64,000 nucleotides of DNA from Sinotaia quadrata (taxonomy: Eukaryota; Mollusca; Gastropoda; Architaenioglossa; Viviparidae), in assembly GCA_028829895.1 (NCBI GenBank), contig CM054180.1, positions 97,462,135 to 97,526,134 on the forward strand, read 5' to 3'. Made by a program: the position numbers and the translations under genes. Shown here one piece after another: positions 36,732 through 47,948 of this stretch. The notes below the pieces were generated by a model. That model searched no databases. It was not told where the DNA came from and saw nothing but the letters and a program-made list of their open reading frames with translations. Every line of letters starts with the position of its first letter. The first letter of the stretch is position 1.

Positions 36732-36868
36732 CACTTTATCCAAATATGCGCTTCCTCTTGAAGAGATTCCGACACTCACTTTATCCAAAATGTGCGCTTC
36801 CTCTTGAAGAGATTCCGACACTCACTTTATCCAAAATGTGCTCTTTCTCTTGAAGAGTTTCCGACACT
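36732..36868 (-). repeat. 45-46 bp triplication spanning the GPCR-4 stop codon
   Basis: Three copies start at 36732, 36777 and 36823 (+ coordinates). The last encodes the C-terminal RKLFKRKSTFWIK, with the stop codon beginning one base outside it. The other two lie in the 3' UTR and still encode a near-identical peptide and stop. Confidence 0.94.
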
Positions 36869-37014
36869 CAGCTCGAAAGCGGTTGCTGCAGAAACTGTAG
36901 ATGAAGGCGTTGACGGTGCTGTTGATGAAGTACGATCGAAAGAACACGCCATTCAAATTCGTCTCGCAGTGGGTCATGTTGCGGCATAAGTTGAAAGACT
37001 CTGTAGTGAAAATC
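36822..37014 (-). CDS. GPCR-4 exon 2: ECL3, TM7, helix 8 and stop
   Basis: The minus-strand acceptor ccctttcttacttgaag leaves one base (g) completing the arginine codon in phase 2. It encodes 63 further residues: ECL3 with CX5C (CRNMTHC, with sequon NMT), TM7 ending YFINSTVNAFIYSF, helix 8 RFRAECRKLF and a basic tail, with the stop at 36824-36822. A nearer AG (cactacag) would break the frame, so the upstream acceptor is chosen. Motifs match the other two exon 2 copies, including Asn-Ala for Asn-Pro. The final codons lie in a triplicated 45-bp unit. Confidence 0.9.
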
Positions 37015-37230
37015 CTTCAAGTAAGAAAGGGAAAAGATTTAGAGTACTTCAATACCTCATCAAAGCCTTTATGTCGGCACTAGGAAACGTTAGTTTTAAA
37101 CATTATATTTGAAATCTATACTTTACGCTGTTTGTTGGATCTATTAAACTTCGTGACAAAATAAATTCAAATTACTCTATGTACAATGATGTAATGGCCC
37201 TTAATAAAGATTGGTAGTTGGTGTAGTAAT

Positions 37231-37280
37231 GATAACATTCAGACACACACACACACGCACGCACGCACACGCACACACAC
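37231..37280. repeat. AC-rich microsatellite
   Basis: acacacac with gcac variants. Confidence 0.9.
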
Positions 37281-37524
37281 TAACATATTAACACAATTCA
37301 ATATTTTTAATTGCATGATGAGTGCGGCGTGTAGATGTTTTGTTAAATTTCAACAAAAATCCCTTTTAAAGATTTCGGAGTTTAAAACAGGATTTAGCAT
37401 ATTTAATGGATAAGCTACTTAAGTGGGCACAAAGTCAAGCATTGCTTTAAATGAGTTTTGCATTGCATTATACGTGTCTCATTCTCCTGACACGTCATAT
37501 GTGTCGTGCCACATTTCTTCTCCT
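37281..37524. other. GPCR-4 intron, nothing recognised
   Basis: AT-rich intron sequence. Confidence 0.45.
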
Positions 37525-38210
37525 TTTATTTACATGATGGCAGCTTCCGGCTCCAGCCGATTTTGCTGATTGGCACGAGGTGTGCCGCTGTTGGTAGTGC
37601 TGAAGATGAAGAAAAGACAGTGTGGGGTGGTGTCTGTTGTCCGTTGCACTCATTTCTGGCTGATAAGGCATCTATTATCCCGGTAGTCCGTGGGTTAATG
37701 TCTTTGGTGGTTGGTGTTACCTTTGTAGAGGAGGTGGGTGGTTTGTGCCTTACAGAGCCCAGGCTAGTAGCACACCAAGTCTGTACCTAGTGTGTACATG
37801 CGCCCGGGATGTTCACCCCTTTAGTAATGTTGTCGTTGATGTTGTTGTCGCTGTCCTCTGTGAGAGCGTAGATGCTTGCTGGCGGCCAATAAAGTCGGTC
37901 CAACAGTAGTTCGATAATGTCCGCAATGGGATGATTAAAAAAATCCCCACTGCGGATACTGTTGCTATCTGTGTTGCCATTGTTGGCGTTGGTGGTTTCT
38001 TTGGCGTTGTTGAGGCCGTTGATATGTCTGCTCTTGTTGTTATTTTCTCACTTGCTATGGTGGGCGCCGTCTTTTCTTTTCTCCCTGTTTCGTTGCTGTT
38101 GGATGGACGTTTGGTGTTGTTGTTGTCGTTGTTCTTGTTGGTGTCTCTGACAAAGGTGAGAGAGGTGGGGCGATATCGACTTCGGTCTGTTTGATTTCTT
38201 GGTGTTGTTC
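37525..38210 (-). pseudogene. Coding-like island with frame shifts in GPCR-4 intron
   Basis: GC-richer segment where consecutive minus-strand frames look protein-like without one continuous frame. About 38210-38060 reads QHQEIKQTEVDIAPPLSPLS. About 38040-37795 includes HPIADIIELLLDRLYWPPAS. About 37815-37525 includes TTGIIDALSARNECNGQQ and ends LPSCK-stop. Composition resembles the Ser/Thr/Pro/Asn-rich loop 3 of the receptors, but no TM segment or alignable motif was seen. Part of it is AAC-trinucleotide-rich, which opens frames by chance. It could be a decayed exon, an alternative exon or a composition artefact. Confidence 0.25.
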
Positions 38211-38454
38211 GTTTCAGAATGTATTATGTTTTCCTTTGTCTGGGTTGACTATTTTATGTTGTTTAGGCCTAAGTCTGATTTTCAATTAGGCATAAGTCTG
38301 ATTTTTCAAATAGGCCTATGTCTGGTTTTCTAATTCGAAAGAAAAGACAGGAATTAGATATTTAGAATCAAAATAAATCAAATTAATAATTGATGAACTA
38401 AGAGACATAAACAATTACTAGCACAACACACTATGGGGTTTGTGTTCCCATCAA

Positions 38455-38615
38455 TGTTACATACTATATCTAAACATTAACACAACTTTATATATTTGTT
38501 CAATAATTTTTTTTAATTTCACCATCTTGCCACATGCCACTAAACATTAACGTAACTTTATATATTTGTTCCATAAATTTTACAAATTTCACCAACTTGC
38601 CACATGCCACTAAAA
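38455..38615. repeat. ~80-bp direct duplication
   Basis: Two diverged copies of a unit containing actttatatatttgttc and accaacttgccacatgccac. Confidence 0.85.
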
Positions 38616-39000
38616 GTCACTTTTCATGCTGTAGGTTGCAACCTTATTCTTATCCTTTAGATTAATTAGAAGCATATTTATTCTACCGATGACCTCTAAC
38701 CTTCGAGGCCATGTGACTTTCTGTACTTTGCGAGTAAAGAAGCACGACAAGCTCATACCGCAGAGTAAACATATTATGCAGAGGAAAAACAAAAGCAGAA
38801 TGTTTTCCTTTTCTCTTGTAATTTGATTATGTTGTCAGTATTATTATTAAAACCATGAAAATGTATTTTGTTAATATTTTCGAACCAAGAGAAATCTATT
38901 TCTATTTCACATTTAATATTTTACTATTAATTTGTAGTAACAAGAAAAACAAATGAATGATTTGCTACTTACGTAAAGCTAGTACCTACTTTAATGTATG
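38616..39000. other. GPCR-4 intron, nothing recognised
   Basis: AT-rich intron sequence. Confidence 0.45.
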
Positions 39001-39044
39001 CACAAAAATACACACATGCGCGCGTGCACAAACAAACACACATA

Positions 39045-39104
<60 letters not shown>

Positions 39105-39105
39105 A
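39001..39105. repeat. (AC)n microsatellite
   Basis: AC run of about 50 bp with variants at the left edge. Confidence 0.95.
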
Positions 39106-39172
39106 TATATATCACTAAACAGAGCTTCCTGGTGCTGACAGTTGAGGTAAAACAAATGTTTCATCAGGCAAC

Positions 39173-39499
<327 letters not shown>

Positions 39500-39712
39500 C
39501 ACGCCGGACCCCAGAATACAAAGGATTTGACAATATAAAATTATTTTTTATTTCTAATACCGATATCTAAAATCCAGGAAGGGGTTGGGTGGATATATTC
39601 TCTTGCTTTGCCCCAAACTACATAATAATTAAAATCATAGAAGACGAACAAGTCATGTAAACAGCAGAAAATTAAGTGAAGTTACATGACAGAGCGGACA
39701 CCGAAATAGTGC
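39500..39712. other. GPCR-4 intron, nothing recognised
   Basis: Unique sequence. Confidence 0.4.
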
Positions 39713-39986
39713 AAACTCACCTATTTAATTAAATACGAGAAAAAATAAATAATGCAACAGCGTCAATAAGAGTTAATGGCAGATGTTAACTACAAACTCA
39801 ACTATTTAATTAAATAATAAATAATGTCAATAAGAGTTAATGGCAGATGTTAACTACAAACTCAACTATTTAATTAAATAATAAATAATGTCAATAAGAG
39901 TTAATGGCAGATGTTAACTACAAACTCAACTATTTAATTAAATAATAAATAATGTCAATAAGAGTTAATGGCAGATGTTAACTACA
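39713..39986. repeat. 64-bp tandem repeat, about four copies
   Basis: Units begin actacaaactcaactattta and end aagagttaatggcagatgtta-like; the first copy is diverged. Confidence 0.94.
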
Positions 39987-40225
39987 GCAATAATCTAATG
40001 AAGTTGTCCATTTCAGAGTTATGTAATCAGAGTTCGACTTCACATGTCACCGCTTCTTCACGCTAAACAAATTGTTATGTTTGGATCCAGTTCAAGAATA
40101 AAACACCTCTAAAATAAAACTATCCAAATTTCTATCTTATTAAACAGCAGACGAAGGCTTCACTCACTATCCCAAGATTCGCTCATGTTATGCCGATTAG
40201 AAATTCATCACACATTCAATTAACA

Positions 40226-40403
40226 CACATTTCCGGTTCACCGACAAATGTGCGCCGACAAAATTGCGATGGACAAAAGCGCGACGACGCGTTCTGTCCC
40301 TAACTCTAACCCTAACCCTTAATCATAACCCTAATCCTAATCCTAACCCTAACCCTATCGCGCATTTGTCGGGGCGCGCATTTGACGGGTCACCCACATT
40401 TCC
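40226..40403. repeat. 9-bp target-site duplication pair
   Basis: cacatttcc occurs at 40226-40234 and 40395-40403, immediately outside the inverted-repeat element. The uninterrupted host copy has it once. Confidence 0.9.
40235..40394. mobile_element. 160-bp MITE with telomere-like core
   Basis: Termini GGTTCACCGACAAATG and, in reverse, GGTGACCCGTCAAATG match at 12 of 16 positions. A second inverted pair of cgcgcatttgtc type lies inside. The core is about 75 bp of ccctaa units (telomere-like, with variants). A 9-bp target duplication suggests a Mutator-like (MULE) origin, since that superfamily commonly makes 9-bp duplications; other superfamilies are possible. Non-coding. Confidence 0.85.
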
Positions 40404-40464
40404 CTACGAGTAGCATATAATGCCGGTTAGAGACTCATCATACATTCAATTAACACACATTTCC

Positions 40465-41156
40465 CTATGTAATCAATATTAGCACATTGTCTCTGGCACA
40501 CCCAGATAACAATTAGCAATCAATTATGGCTAATAAACACATAAATACCAACTGTAAACATATAGATAATACAAGTATGCTCTATTATTAGGAGTACTTA
40601 GTATTACTATTATTAAATTGAGTACCCTCATACTTGATGGAGCTATCCCTCATAAGAGTAATATTACTTGTTCACGAAATGAGTTAAATGAATATACTGA
40701 AAACTAATATATGATAAAGATATAGATTATATGATTGTAATCCAATTAAAATTTATTAACAAACTTTTAAAATTATAATATATAAAAATATATTTTTGAA
40801 AGCTTTATGTATATATGTGTATCACTTTTTAAATGTATTTTAATGACATTTTTGCTGGATGAGTTTTGAAGCAAACATAACTGAGCATTTTGATGTAAGT
40901 GTTAAATAATCCTGGAGCATAGATCGACGATTATTGGACCCAAAACTCTACTTGTATATCTAGATATAGCTTCTTGATGACCTTCACCTTAGAGAAGTCA
41001 TTACAAATATAATGTTTGTTTTTTGTGTATCGTTTCGTTGTAAACTACGTTGTCTATTTCAAACATTTCGGTTCTGGGGATTAAGCTTTACTTCAACAAA
41101 GCCATTTATTTATTTATTCGACAGAACACTGTCTCCTTCCTGTCATTGATTTTTGC
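40465..41156. other. GPCR-4 intron, nothing recognised
   Basis: Very AT-rich, no exon seen. Confidence 0.5.
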
Positions 41157-41282
41157 TACAAATCTCATTTGTTAGCTAAGTAATTGTGAAAATATACAAA
41201 TCTCATTTGTTAGCTAAGTAATTGTGAAAATATACAAATCTCATTTGTTAGCTAAGTAATTGTGAAAATATACCAGTCTCAT
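41157..41282. repeat. 38-bp tandem repeat, three copies
   Basis: Units tacaaatctcatttgttagc plus taagtaattgtgaaaata. Confidence 0.95.
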
Positions 41283-41533
41283 TTGACGTCATGCACGTAA
41301 GGTCATAGCTCTATATTTAGAATGTCATGCGATTCACACGTTTTGAGCTGTTAAACAACAACGGTCAGAATAGCTTGTTTCCTTAAACTTTTTAACAGAT
41401 TTTTTTTTTTAAGTGGGGTTTATTCGATTGTTGTTTTTTTAATGGTTGCAGGATTTAATATAAAATGGATTGATAAGGGTTTTAGGAAAACAATACTCAC
41501 ACTTCCAAGTCTGTTTCTATCTTTTGTACTCAC
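41283..41533. other. GPCR-4 intron, 5' end
   Basis: TGACGTCA at 41284-41291. The intron starts GTGAGT at 41533 on the minus strand. Confidence 0.5.
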
Positions 41534-43395
41534 CTGACTAGGAAATGAGGGAGCCAGCTGATGACGTAGAAGAAGGTCAAAAGAACCATCATGATTGTTG
41601 TGTGGGAACGGATCTTTTGGTGCATGGTCAACACGGCCGCCTTTCGATTGTACCAGTTGACACATGAGGTTTTATTTACTGGAATCAAAGGCCAAGAGGT
41701 TGGTATTCTTAAGAATTTTGATCTATTTGGCACCAGTTTGGTGGGGGCTGACACGACCGTCGATAAAGATGGTTTTGGATCTCGATGTCTGTCGATCCTG
41801 AGTGTACTCTTCCTGACAAAATCGGTTGTAGAAAGTGTTCGCCGCAGTGGATGCAGGGGTAAAAGTGGTTGTGTTGTTGCCGATGGTGATGTTGACTGTA
41901 GTGATGATGATGTTGATCGTGACGGTGGGAATAATTGTGTTGAGAGTGAACATTGTGGAAAATGAGGAGGTCGTTGTATCACAGCTAATGGATGTACATG
42001 TAGTACTGTTGTTAGACATGCTGGTGATATTGGTGATGGTGTCAGTGATGGTAATGACAACGATGATATTGATGTTGATAATGATTGTGGTGGTGGTGAT
42101 GGTGGAGGAGGAGATGAACATGAAGGTGGCTGGGTAAATGAGAGTCGTTGCAGAAAGCTTGCTTGTCTCGAGGGGCTCTCAGTGGTACCGTTGAACACAT
42201 TCGTTGTCAGTTGTTTTCCCGAACAGTCCAGTTTGTGCGCAAGTATAATCGTTGGAATATTCTGAACTGATGTGACTAAATCTCCGTCCCCTTCGACGGC
42301 TGTACCTTTCCATGGATTTGATGTGGCGGTACTACTTGTCACGTCACCTGTCGCCTCGACAATCCTGCAGTCACTCTCAGCCTTAACAGGATGTACCCTG
42401 CTTGAGTCTACCAGAGACAAATTTCTGTCGCTCGCTGGTTTCGAGTGGTGTGGCACTTTTTGCACCTTCTTGCAAACTTTAGCATCGTGTCCGTGCGAGA
42501 TTTCATCGACTACAGAGTGAGATGGACTGTCCACCTTCTTGCAAACTTTAGCATCGTGTCGGTGCGAGATTTCATCGACTACAGAGTGAGATGGACTGTC
42601 CACCTTCTTGCAAACTTTAGCATCGTGTCGGTGCGAGATTTCATCGACTACAGAGTGAGATGAACTGTCCACCTTCTTCCTCATCCAAATGTCCCACGTA
42701 ATGCGACAATACGCCCAAAACATCAGCACGAAACCGGCATTGAACGCAATTCCGAGCAAAACATTGTAAACCGTCATGTATTCCGTGCCCCGGTATCTAT
42801 CATGGACCCAGCACATGACCGCGTCCACGCCTTCCACCCCTGTGGGCACTGTGTGCCGCCCATACATGGGCGCGAAAAGGGAAGCAATCAGGAAACAGCT
42901 CACGATGGATGACAGCGATAAGGTCCAGGCTTGCCGTACAGTCAGCTGCTTCTTCAAGGGGTGGCAAATGCGATGATAGCGGTCCAACGCCACGAAGATG
43001 AGTAAAAGTCCGCAGGACTCCGTGGGTATGGCTATCGCCATGAAATAAGCCCTACACATCCATGTGTCGAAGGTGTTGTAGGCGTAACGAATGGTGACTA
43101 ATTGAAGCGGAACGCCGAAGACATTGGTCATTAAGTCCATAATGGTTATTAACAAAATAAAGACACGTGTGGTGCTTGGGCGGAAACGCCTCCAGTAAAC
43201 GACGAAAGCGAAACTGTTTCCGGTGACGCCCACAACAAGAACTAGTGCCATGTAGATGACAACAGACCATCGGTGCGAGAAAGCCTCCCTGCTGAGGTCA
43301 TCCAAGTATATAAGCTTCTGCTCTTCTGTCCAGTTTATGGGCACACACATGTGATTGTCAACCAGAAGTGGGGTGCTTGCCGTGAAAAGCGCCAT
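41534..43395 (-). CDS. GPCR-4 exon 1: class A receptor, N-terminus to TM6
   Basis: First 620 residues of a predicted 684-residue receptor. The ATG at 43395 has good context (agcATGGcg). The N-terminus has a sequon (NWT, 21-23) inside the family motif NWTEEQKLIYLDDLS. Landmarks are Asn60 (1.50), Asp87 (2.50), Cys114 and Cys195, DRY at 138-140, and TM6 with Trp614 and Pro616 (ISWLP). TM5 lacks a clear proline. Loop 3 (about 240-595) opens with three 23-residue repeats containing SHSVVDEISHRHDAKVCKK, followed by a Pro/Ser-rich stretch (about 425-545) and a basic segment before TM6. The exon ends AG|GTGAGT in phase 2, joining exon 2 at 37014. It is closest to GPCR-3 by eye (shared DRYHRIC and HTVPT motifs), consistent with tandem duplication in the same orientation. 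Ligand unknown. Confidence 0.93.
42463..42669 (-). repeat. 69-bp in-frame triplication in GPCR-4 loop 3
   Basis: Three copies start at 42463, 42532 and 42601 (+ coordinates), each exactly 23 codons and nearly identical, pointing to recent amplification that preserved the frame. Confidence 0.97.
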
Positions 43396-43497
43396 GCTTG
43401 CTGAGGTCGAGTTGCCCCAGAGTATGGGTAATATTTACAAGTGAAGTCATGCACACATATATTGTTGACAGTTTACAACATGCTCTTTCAAAATAGT

Positions 43498-43686
43498 TTG
43501 TCTTGCTCGTATGATATTCATAGCTTGTCTTGCTCGTATGATATTTATAGCTTGTCTTGCTCGTATGATATTTATAGCTTGTCTTGCTCGTATGATATTT
43601 ATAGCTTGTCTTGCTCGTATGATATTTATAGTTTGTCTTGCTCGTATGATATATATAGCTTGTCTTGCTCCATTAATATTTACAGT
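43498..43686. repeat. 27-bp tandem repeat, seven copies
   Basis: Units cttgtcttgctcgtatgata plus tttatag, starting about 100 bp upstream of the GPCR-4 ATG. Frames through it are artefacts. Confidence 0.96.
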
Positions 43687-44714
43687 GTGCCTTAGTGTGT
43701 AATAATTACAGTCTCGATCATGTCACTTTAATAGTTTAAGTATATACTATTTACAGTTTGTTTTACTTAAATCTTATTTATTTGAAATTCCAATTTCACT
43801 CATATATTTACACAGTAAGCCTTGCTCAAGTAATATTTACAGAAAAATATAATATAGCATTCAAATATTATAGTGTCATTTCCTCAAATAAAAATTTATA
43901 GCTTAAGCTCTTGCAACCAAATTTTCACTTTTTGTTCAAATAATATTTACAGTTGAACCTTGCTTGTACACATTTACCAATTAAGTCATAAACTTTGTAT
44001 TTAAGTACTTAATTACCTAAATACACTTAAACACTCATATGTTATGTACGTTTTGAATTCTGTTCAAATGTGTGCTCAATTCAATTTTTACTCGTAATAT
44101 TTCCAATTCCAGACTTGTCCAAGGAATATTTACATTTTTCAGATGAATTCAGATACAATTTTCAATTCAAGATTTTCTCAGAGAAACATTTGCAGTTACA
44201 GTTAAACTCAAATGCTATATCCAATTCGAAATTTGTTCAAGGAATATTTACACTTTCAGATGAACTCAAATACAATTTCCAATTCGAGATTTTCTGAAAG
44301 AATGTTAGCTGTTTCTCCATTAATATTTGTAATTTAAAATGTTTTAAATTGGGTTTCCATTTCCTCCCAAGCTCAGACAACATTGCAGTTCGAACATTGC
44401 CCACATATGTAGAGCAGTTCTTTTTTACTAAGCCCATACTTCCAAGCTTCACCATTTGTAAACAGTTTTAATAGTTCAAACCGAAATGATGTAATCTGCT
44501 CGAGTCCGACTGAAATCATATTCACAGTTTACTCCTGGAACTGTAAACATTTACAGTCTATTTTACTGTTGCAGTAACTGACGGCGATAAACTTATGATA
44601 AAAGTATCATTATCTGCTTCAAACCGTTCTTATCTTTCTTGAGGAAAAAATCTCGGTCTGAGACTGCAGATCAAACCTTTCATGTTTATTACATTAATAC
44701 GGCGCACGCCCTTC
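43687..44714. other. Upstream of GPCR-4, nothing recognised
   Basis: AT-rich with loosely repeated atatttacag motifs, possibly a very old array of the same family as the 27-bp repeat. No gene. Confidence 0.4.
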
Positions 44715-44945
44715 TGTGCCGGAAATGAAGCAACAGAGTGCCGGGTATGAAGCAATAGGGTGCCAGATGTGAAGTAAGGGTGCCGAGAATGAAGCAACAG
44801 AGTGCCGGAAACAAGGCAACAAACTGCCGGAAATGAAGCAACACAGGGTGTCAGATGTGGAGTAAGGGTGCCGGAAATGAAGCAACAGAGTGCGGGTAAT
44901 GAGACAACGCAGTGCCGGATATGAAGCAACAGAGTTCCGGAAAAC
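44715..44945. repeat. 23-bp minisatellite, core gtgccggaaatgaagcaaca
   Basis: About ten copies with gtaagg-type variants. Minus-strand frames through it are artefacts. Confidence 0.93.
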
Positions 44946-45029
44946 CTCGTAGTATACACAGACGAGGTTCCTGTATATTCTCAGAAAAATGGACACAGCA
45001 AGTTTGACTCTTTAATGATGTCAAATATT

Positions 45030-45605
45030 TTAGAATGTCTCTATTATGTTTGTTTCTAGTTGTTTGGTTTATTTTTGGTTTGGTTTTGACGTCATCTATT
45101 GCAGCATTTCTCAACTTTAGGTTTCATTGTGTGACATCAAATATTTCAGTATTTCTCAACTTGTTTGGTTTTGGCTTTGGTGAAGTTAGCTATTTCACAA
45201 TTCTCAACCTAAGGGATACTTTATGTTTTGATTGAGGTCACTAGTTCAGTATTATTCAAACTTCTTTAGGTTTTGATTTTAGTTGATATCAACTATTTCA
45301 GCATTTCTCAACCTTGTTTTGATTTTGGTTGAAGTCAACTATTTCAGCAATTCACAATCATGCTTTGGTTTTTGGTTGAAGTCAACTATTTCACTATTTC
45401 TCTACTTTGTTTTGGTTTTGGTTGACGCCAACTAGGTCAGTATATCTCAGTATATCTCAACCTTGTCTTGGCTTTGGTTGGCGTCAACTATTTCAGCATT
45501 ACTCAGCCTAGTTTTGATTTTGGTTAACGTCAACTATTTCAATATTTTCAACCTTATTTTGTTTTGGTTTTGGTTGACGTCCACTGCTTCAGCGTGTGGA
45601 AACCA
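45030..45605. repeat. Degenerate ~48-bp minisatellite
   Basis: About eleven diverged copies of ggttttggttgacgtcaact plus atttcagcatttctcaacctt-type sequence. One copy holds a full TGACGTCA (45087-45094). Confidence 0.85.
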
Positions 45606-46965
45606 TTAACTTTATGTCAATTATTTAAAATATTCTTGCTTTGGTGAGTCGTCTATAATCTTCTTTTAATTGGTGATGTCTGATATTTCAGCATTTGAAA
45701 TATCTATTGATGTCTACACTTATTTCAAAGTCTGCAACCCCCTTTGAAGATGTCTGAAATAAATTGAAATAATTCTGTTTTGATTAGGGTACAAGGAAGA
45801 AGTATTATATACATGCTTTATATAAAAACTCTTTTATTATCATTACTGCAATATAAATGTGTTGTTCTTTACAGACCCAAACATAGAAAACCATTTAAAT
45901 ACTTTCAATATTGGATTTTTTTAAATTTAAAAATAGTCTTCTTTATGCATCATGGTAATCACTAATCGTTTCATCTTCCCGTTCGTTATGCCAGGCGATC
46001 CAAAGTTTAGCCTTATCATGAAGTAGTAATGGTCACAATACAAATGTATGCATTACAATTTCGAAAACAAACAACACAGATTCAAGAAAATTAAGTAAAA
46101 ACGATTATCTCCATGAGTAGTTTTTCTCACTCAAATAATTTTACGGCAACAAAAGTTTTCCATTAAAAGAATCAAGCACCTGTTCGCGAACATATTTAAT
46201 TATTTCATGCTCTCCCTTCTTTAGCGTTAGTACTGACGTCACTTCCTTCTCTTGCAGAAAACTTTTCTTTGGAACAATTCACTTCCTGATGCCAAATAAA
46301 AGACACAGGAAATCCTAGTCATTCTCTGGTAGGAAAGTCTGCTTTGTAATAATGTAACAATGTAGTAATAAACGATTAGGTAGAGAGAGTTTTTATTTGA
46401 ATAGTGCTTTTGTTCTTCCTTCCTACATTCCCGTCCAGTTTAAACCGAATTTATAAATATTTTGGAGTTTGTTTCGTTAGCGCTATCCAAATTCAATTCG
46501 TCTCTAGGTTTGTCCGTCGCCGATTTCGACAATATGCGTGCTAAATTCGTGTAAATGTCTGCTTGTTTTGTTTGTTCAATGTGAAAGTCAAAACACACTC
46601 AATTATTAATGTCATCATCACTTCAACTGTTACTTTATTAGTTCTTCATAAGTATATTATCTACAATGACTTTTTGCTGATCCCGGGATGAATTTTTGTT
46701 GCCTCTGGGATTTGTTATCGAGAGGACTGCAAACCTCATTAGGCGTGCAGTCCCTGTATCAAGAAAACAGTTTTGCTTCATTCCAAGTTACTTTCATTTG
46801 TATAAAGAATATTTCATGAAAGCAATCGAATTCGAGTTTTAGGATGTATTTATTTCCGGTGATTGTTGGTTGTGGTAAAGTTTAGTATTTTTATGGTGCA
46901 GAGGAATGTTTTCTAGGGGCATTTCAGTCAACCGGAACTGTTTGTTGTTAGCAGCACAGTGGAGT
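45606..46965. other. Intergenic, nothing recognised
   Basis: Unique AT-rich DNA. TGACGTCA at 46234-46241. No supported exon. Confidence 0.5.
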
Positions 46966-47100
46966 GCTTGATTAGAAATAGATCTGAGGTGTTCGGTAGC
47001 GATGAGGTACAAACACTAACCTCGCATGCGGAGATCAAGGTTCGAGCCAATCTTCGATTACTGTTTTCTCAAGTGATCTACACCCGCACTCCGACTCAAG
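46966..47100 (+). mobile_element. tRNA-derived SINE-like segment
   Basis: ggttcgagcc at 47039-47048 is an almost perfect pol III B box, and tctgaggtgttcggtagcg about 55 bp upstream resembles an A box. It is GC-richer than its surroundings. It does not fold as an obvious intact tRNA by eye, so a tRNA-derived SINE or tRNA relic is favoured. Confidence 0.4.
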
Positions 47101-47120
47101 AATGGAGAACTAAGCGATCG

Positions 47121-47334
47121 ATCCTAAATTGTGAACGGTTAGAGTTATGTGAACAAGCAGTGGAAATAAATGTCTCCTAAATTGTGAACGGTTAGAGTTA
47201 TGTGAATAAGCAGTGGAAATAAATGTCTCCTAAATTGTGAACGGTTAGAGTTATGTGAACAAGCAGTGGAAATAAATGTCTCCTAAATTGTGAACGGTTA
47301 GAGTTATGTGAACAAGCAGTGGAAATAAATGTCT
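47121..47334. repeat. 53-bp tandem repeat, four copies
   Basis: Units tcctaaattgtgaacggtta plus gagttatgtgaacaagcag; near-identical, directly after the SINE-like segment. Confidence 0.96.
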
Positions 47335-47654
47335 CTTATACTCTTATGGAGTCGTGTCTGCTGAGCGTCCAGCCCAACATTCGTTGATTTCGCGGGTGTG
47401 CAAATGAAAGCCTGTTCGGATCAAGAAAAGTCAGTGAGGCGTAACAAAATTTTGAAGCACAACTATGACAATTAGCAAAACAGGCGTCTCTTTTGTCCGT
47501 GCAGATGAACAGTTGTGTAACACTTGGCTTGGATGAGATTCGGAAGGTGAACAGTTGTGTAACACCTGGCTTGGTGGAGATTCGGAAGCAAAGTCAATTT
47601 TAGACTGGTAAGTTAGTTTGTGTTAGAAAACGTAGAGTTAAGAAAATATATAAT
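47335..47654. other. Nothing recognised; one short duplication
   Basis: Two copies of a unit with gaacagttgtgtaacac and ggcttgg near 47503-47590. No gene. Confidence 0.45.
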
Positions 47655-47825
47655 ATATATTTTTAAAAACTTAAGATTGGCGATTTCAGGTACTTTGTGA
47701 GAGGTAAGGGTGATTAACTTAAGATTGGCGAGTTCAGGTAGTTAGTAAGTGGTGAGGGTGATTAACTTAAGATTGGCGAGTTCAGGTAGTTAGTAAGTGG
47801 TAAGAAAGATGGTCTAAGATTGGCA
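47655..47825. repeat. 48-bp tandem repeat, three copies
   Basis: Units gattaacttaagattggcga plus gttcaggtagttagtaagt. Confidence 0.92.
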
Positions 47826-47948
47826 AGTTCAGTTATTCGTAAGAGGATGTGTGGTAAAGGAAGATAAGGTATGATTAGTCAGTTTGGTCAGCAGAGACAA
47901 ATGGACTGATGGAAACTGACAAAGTTCGTTTGACTCTAAGAACTGTAC

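Larger units (their letters stand above)
40191..40464. repeat. Host-sequence duplication flanking a MITE
   Basis: tgccgattagaaattcatca (40191) and tgccggttagagactcatca (40421) begin two copies of the same host sequence, both running to taacacacatttcc. The first is interrupted by the MITE and the second is not. Confidence 0.92.

Noticed and set aside
37000..37011. Nearer splice acceptor (cactacag) for GPCR-4 exon 2
   Set aside because: Its phase would throw TM7 out of frame; the acceptor ending at 37015 restores phase 2 and the family motif.
40300..40356. True chromosome-end telomere
   Set aside because: The ccctaa tract is short, imperfect and enclosed by the inverted repeats and target duplication of a MITE.
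41723..42137. Frames of 100-132 codons overlapping GPCR-4 loop 3
   Set aside because: Shadows of the Pro/Ser-rich coding sequence, rich in Thr/Ile or Val/Met by composition.
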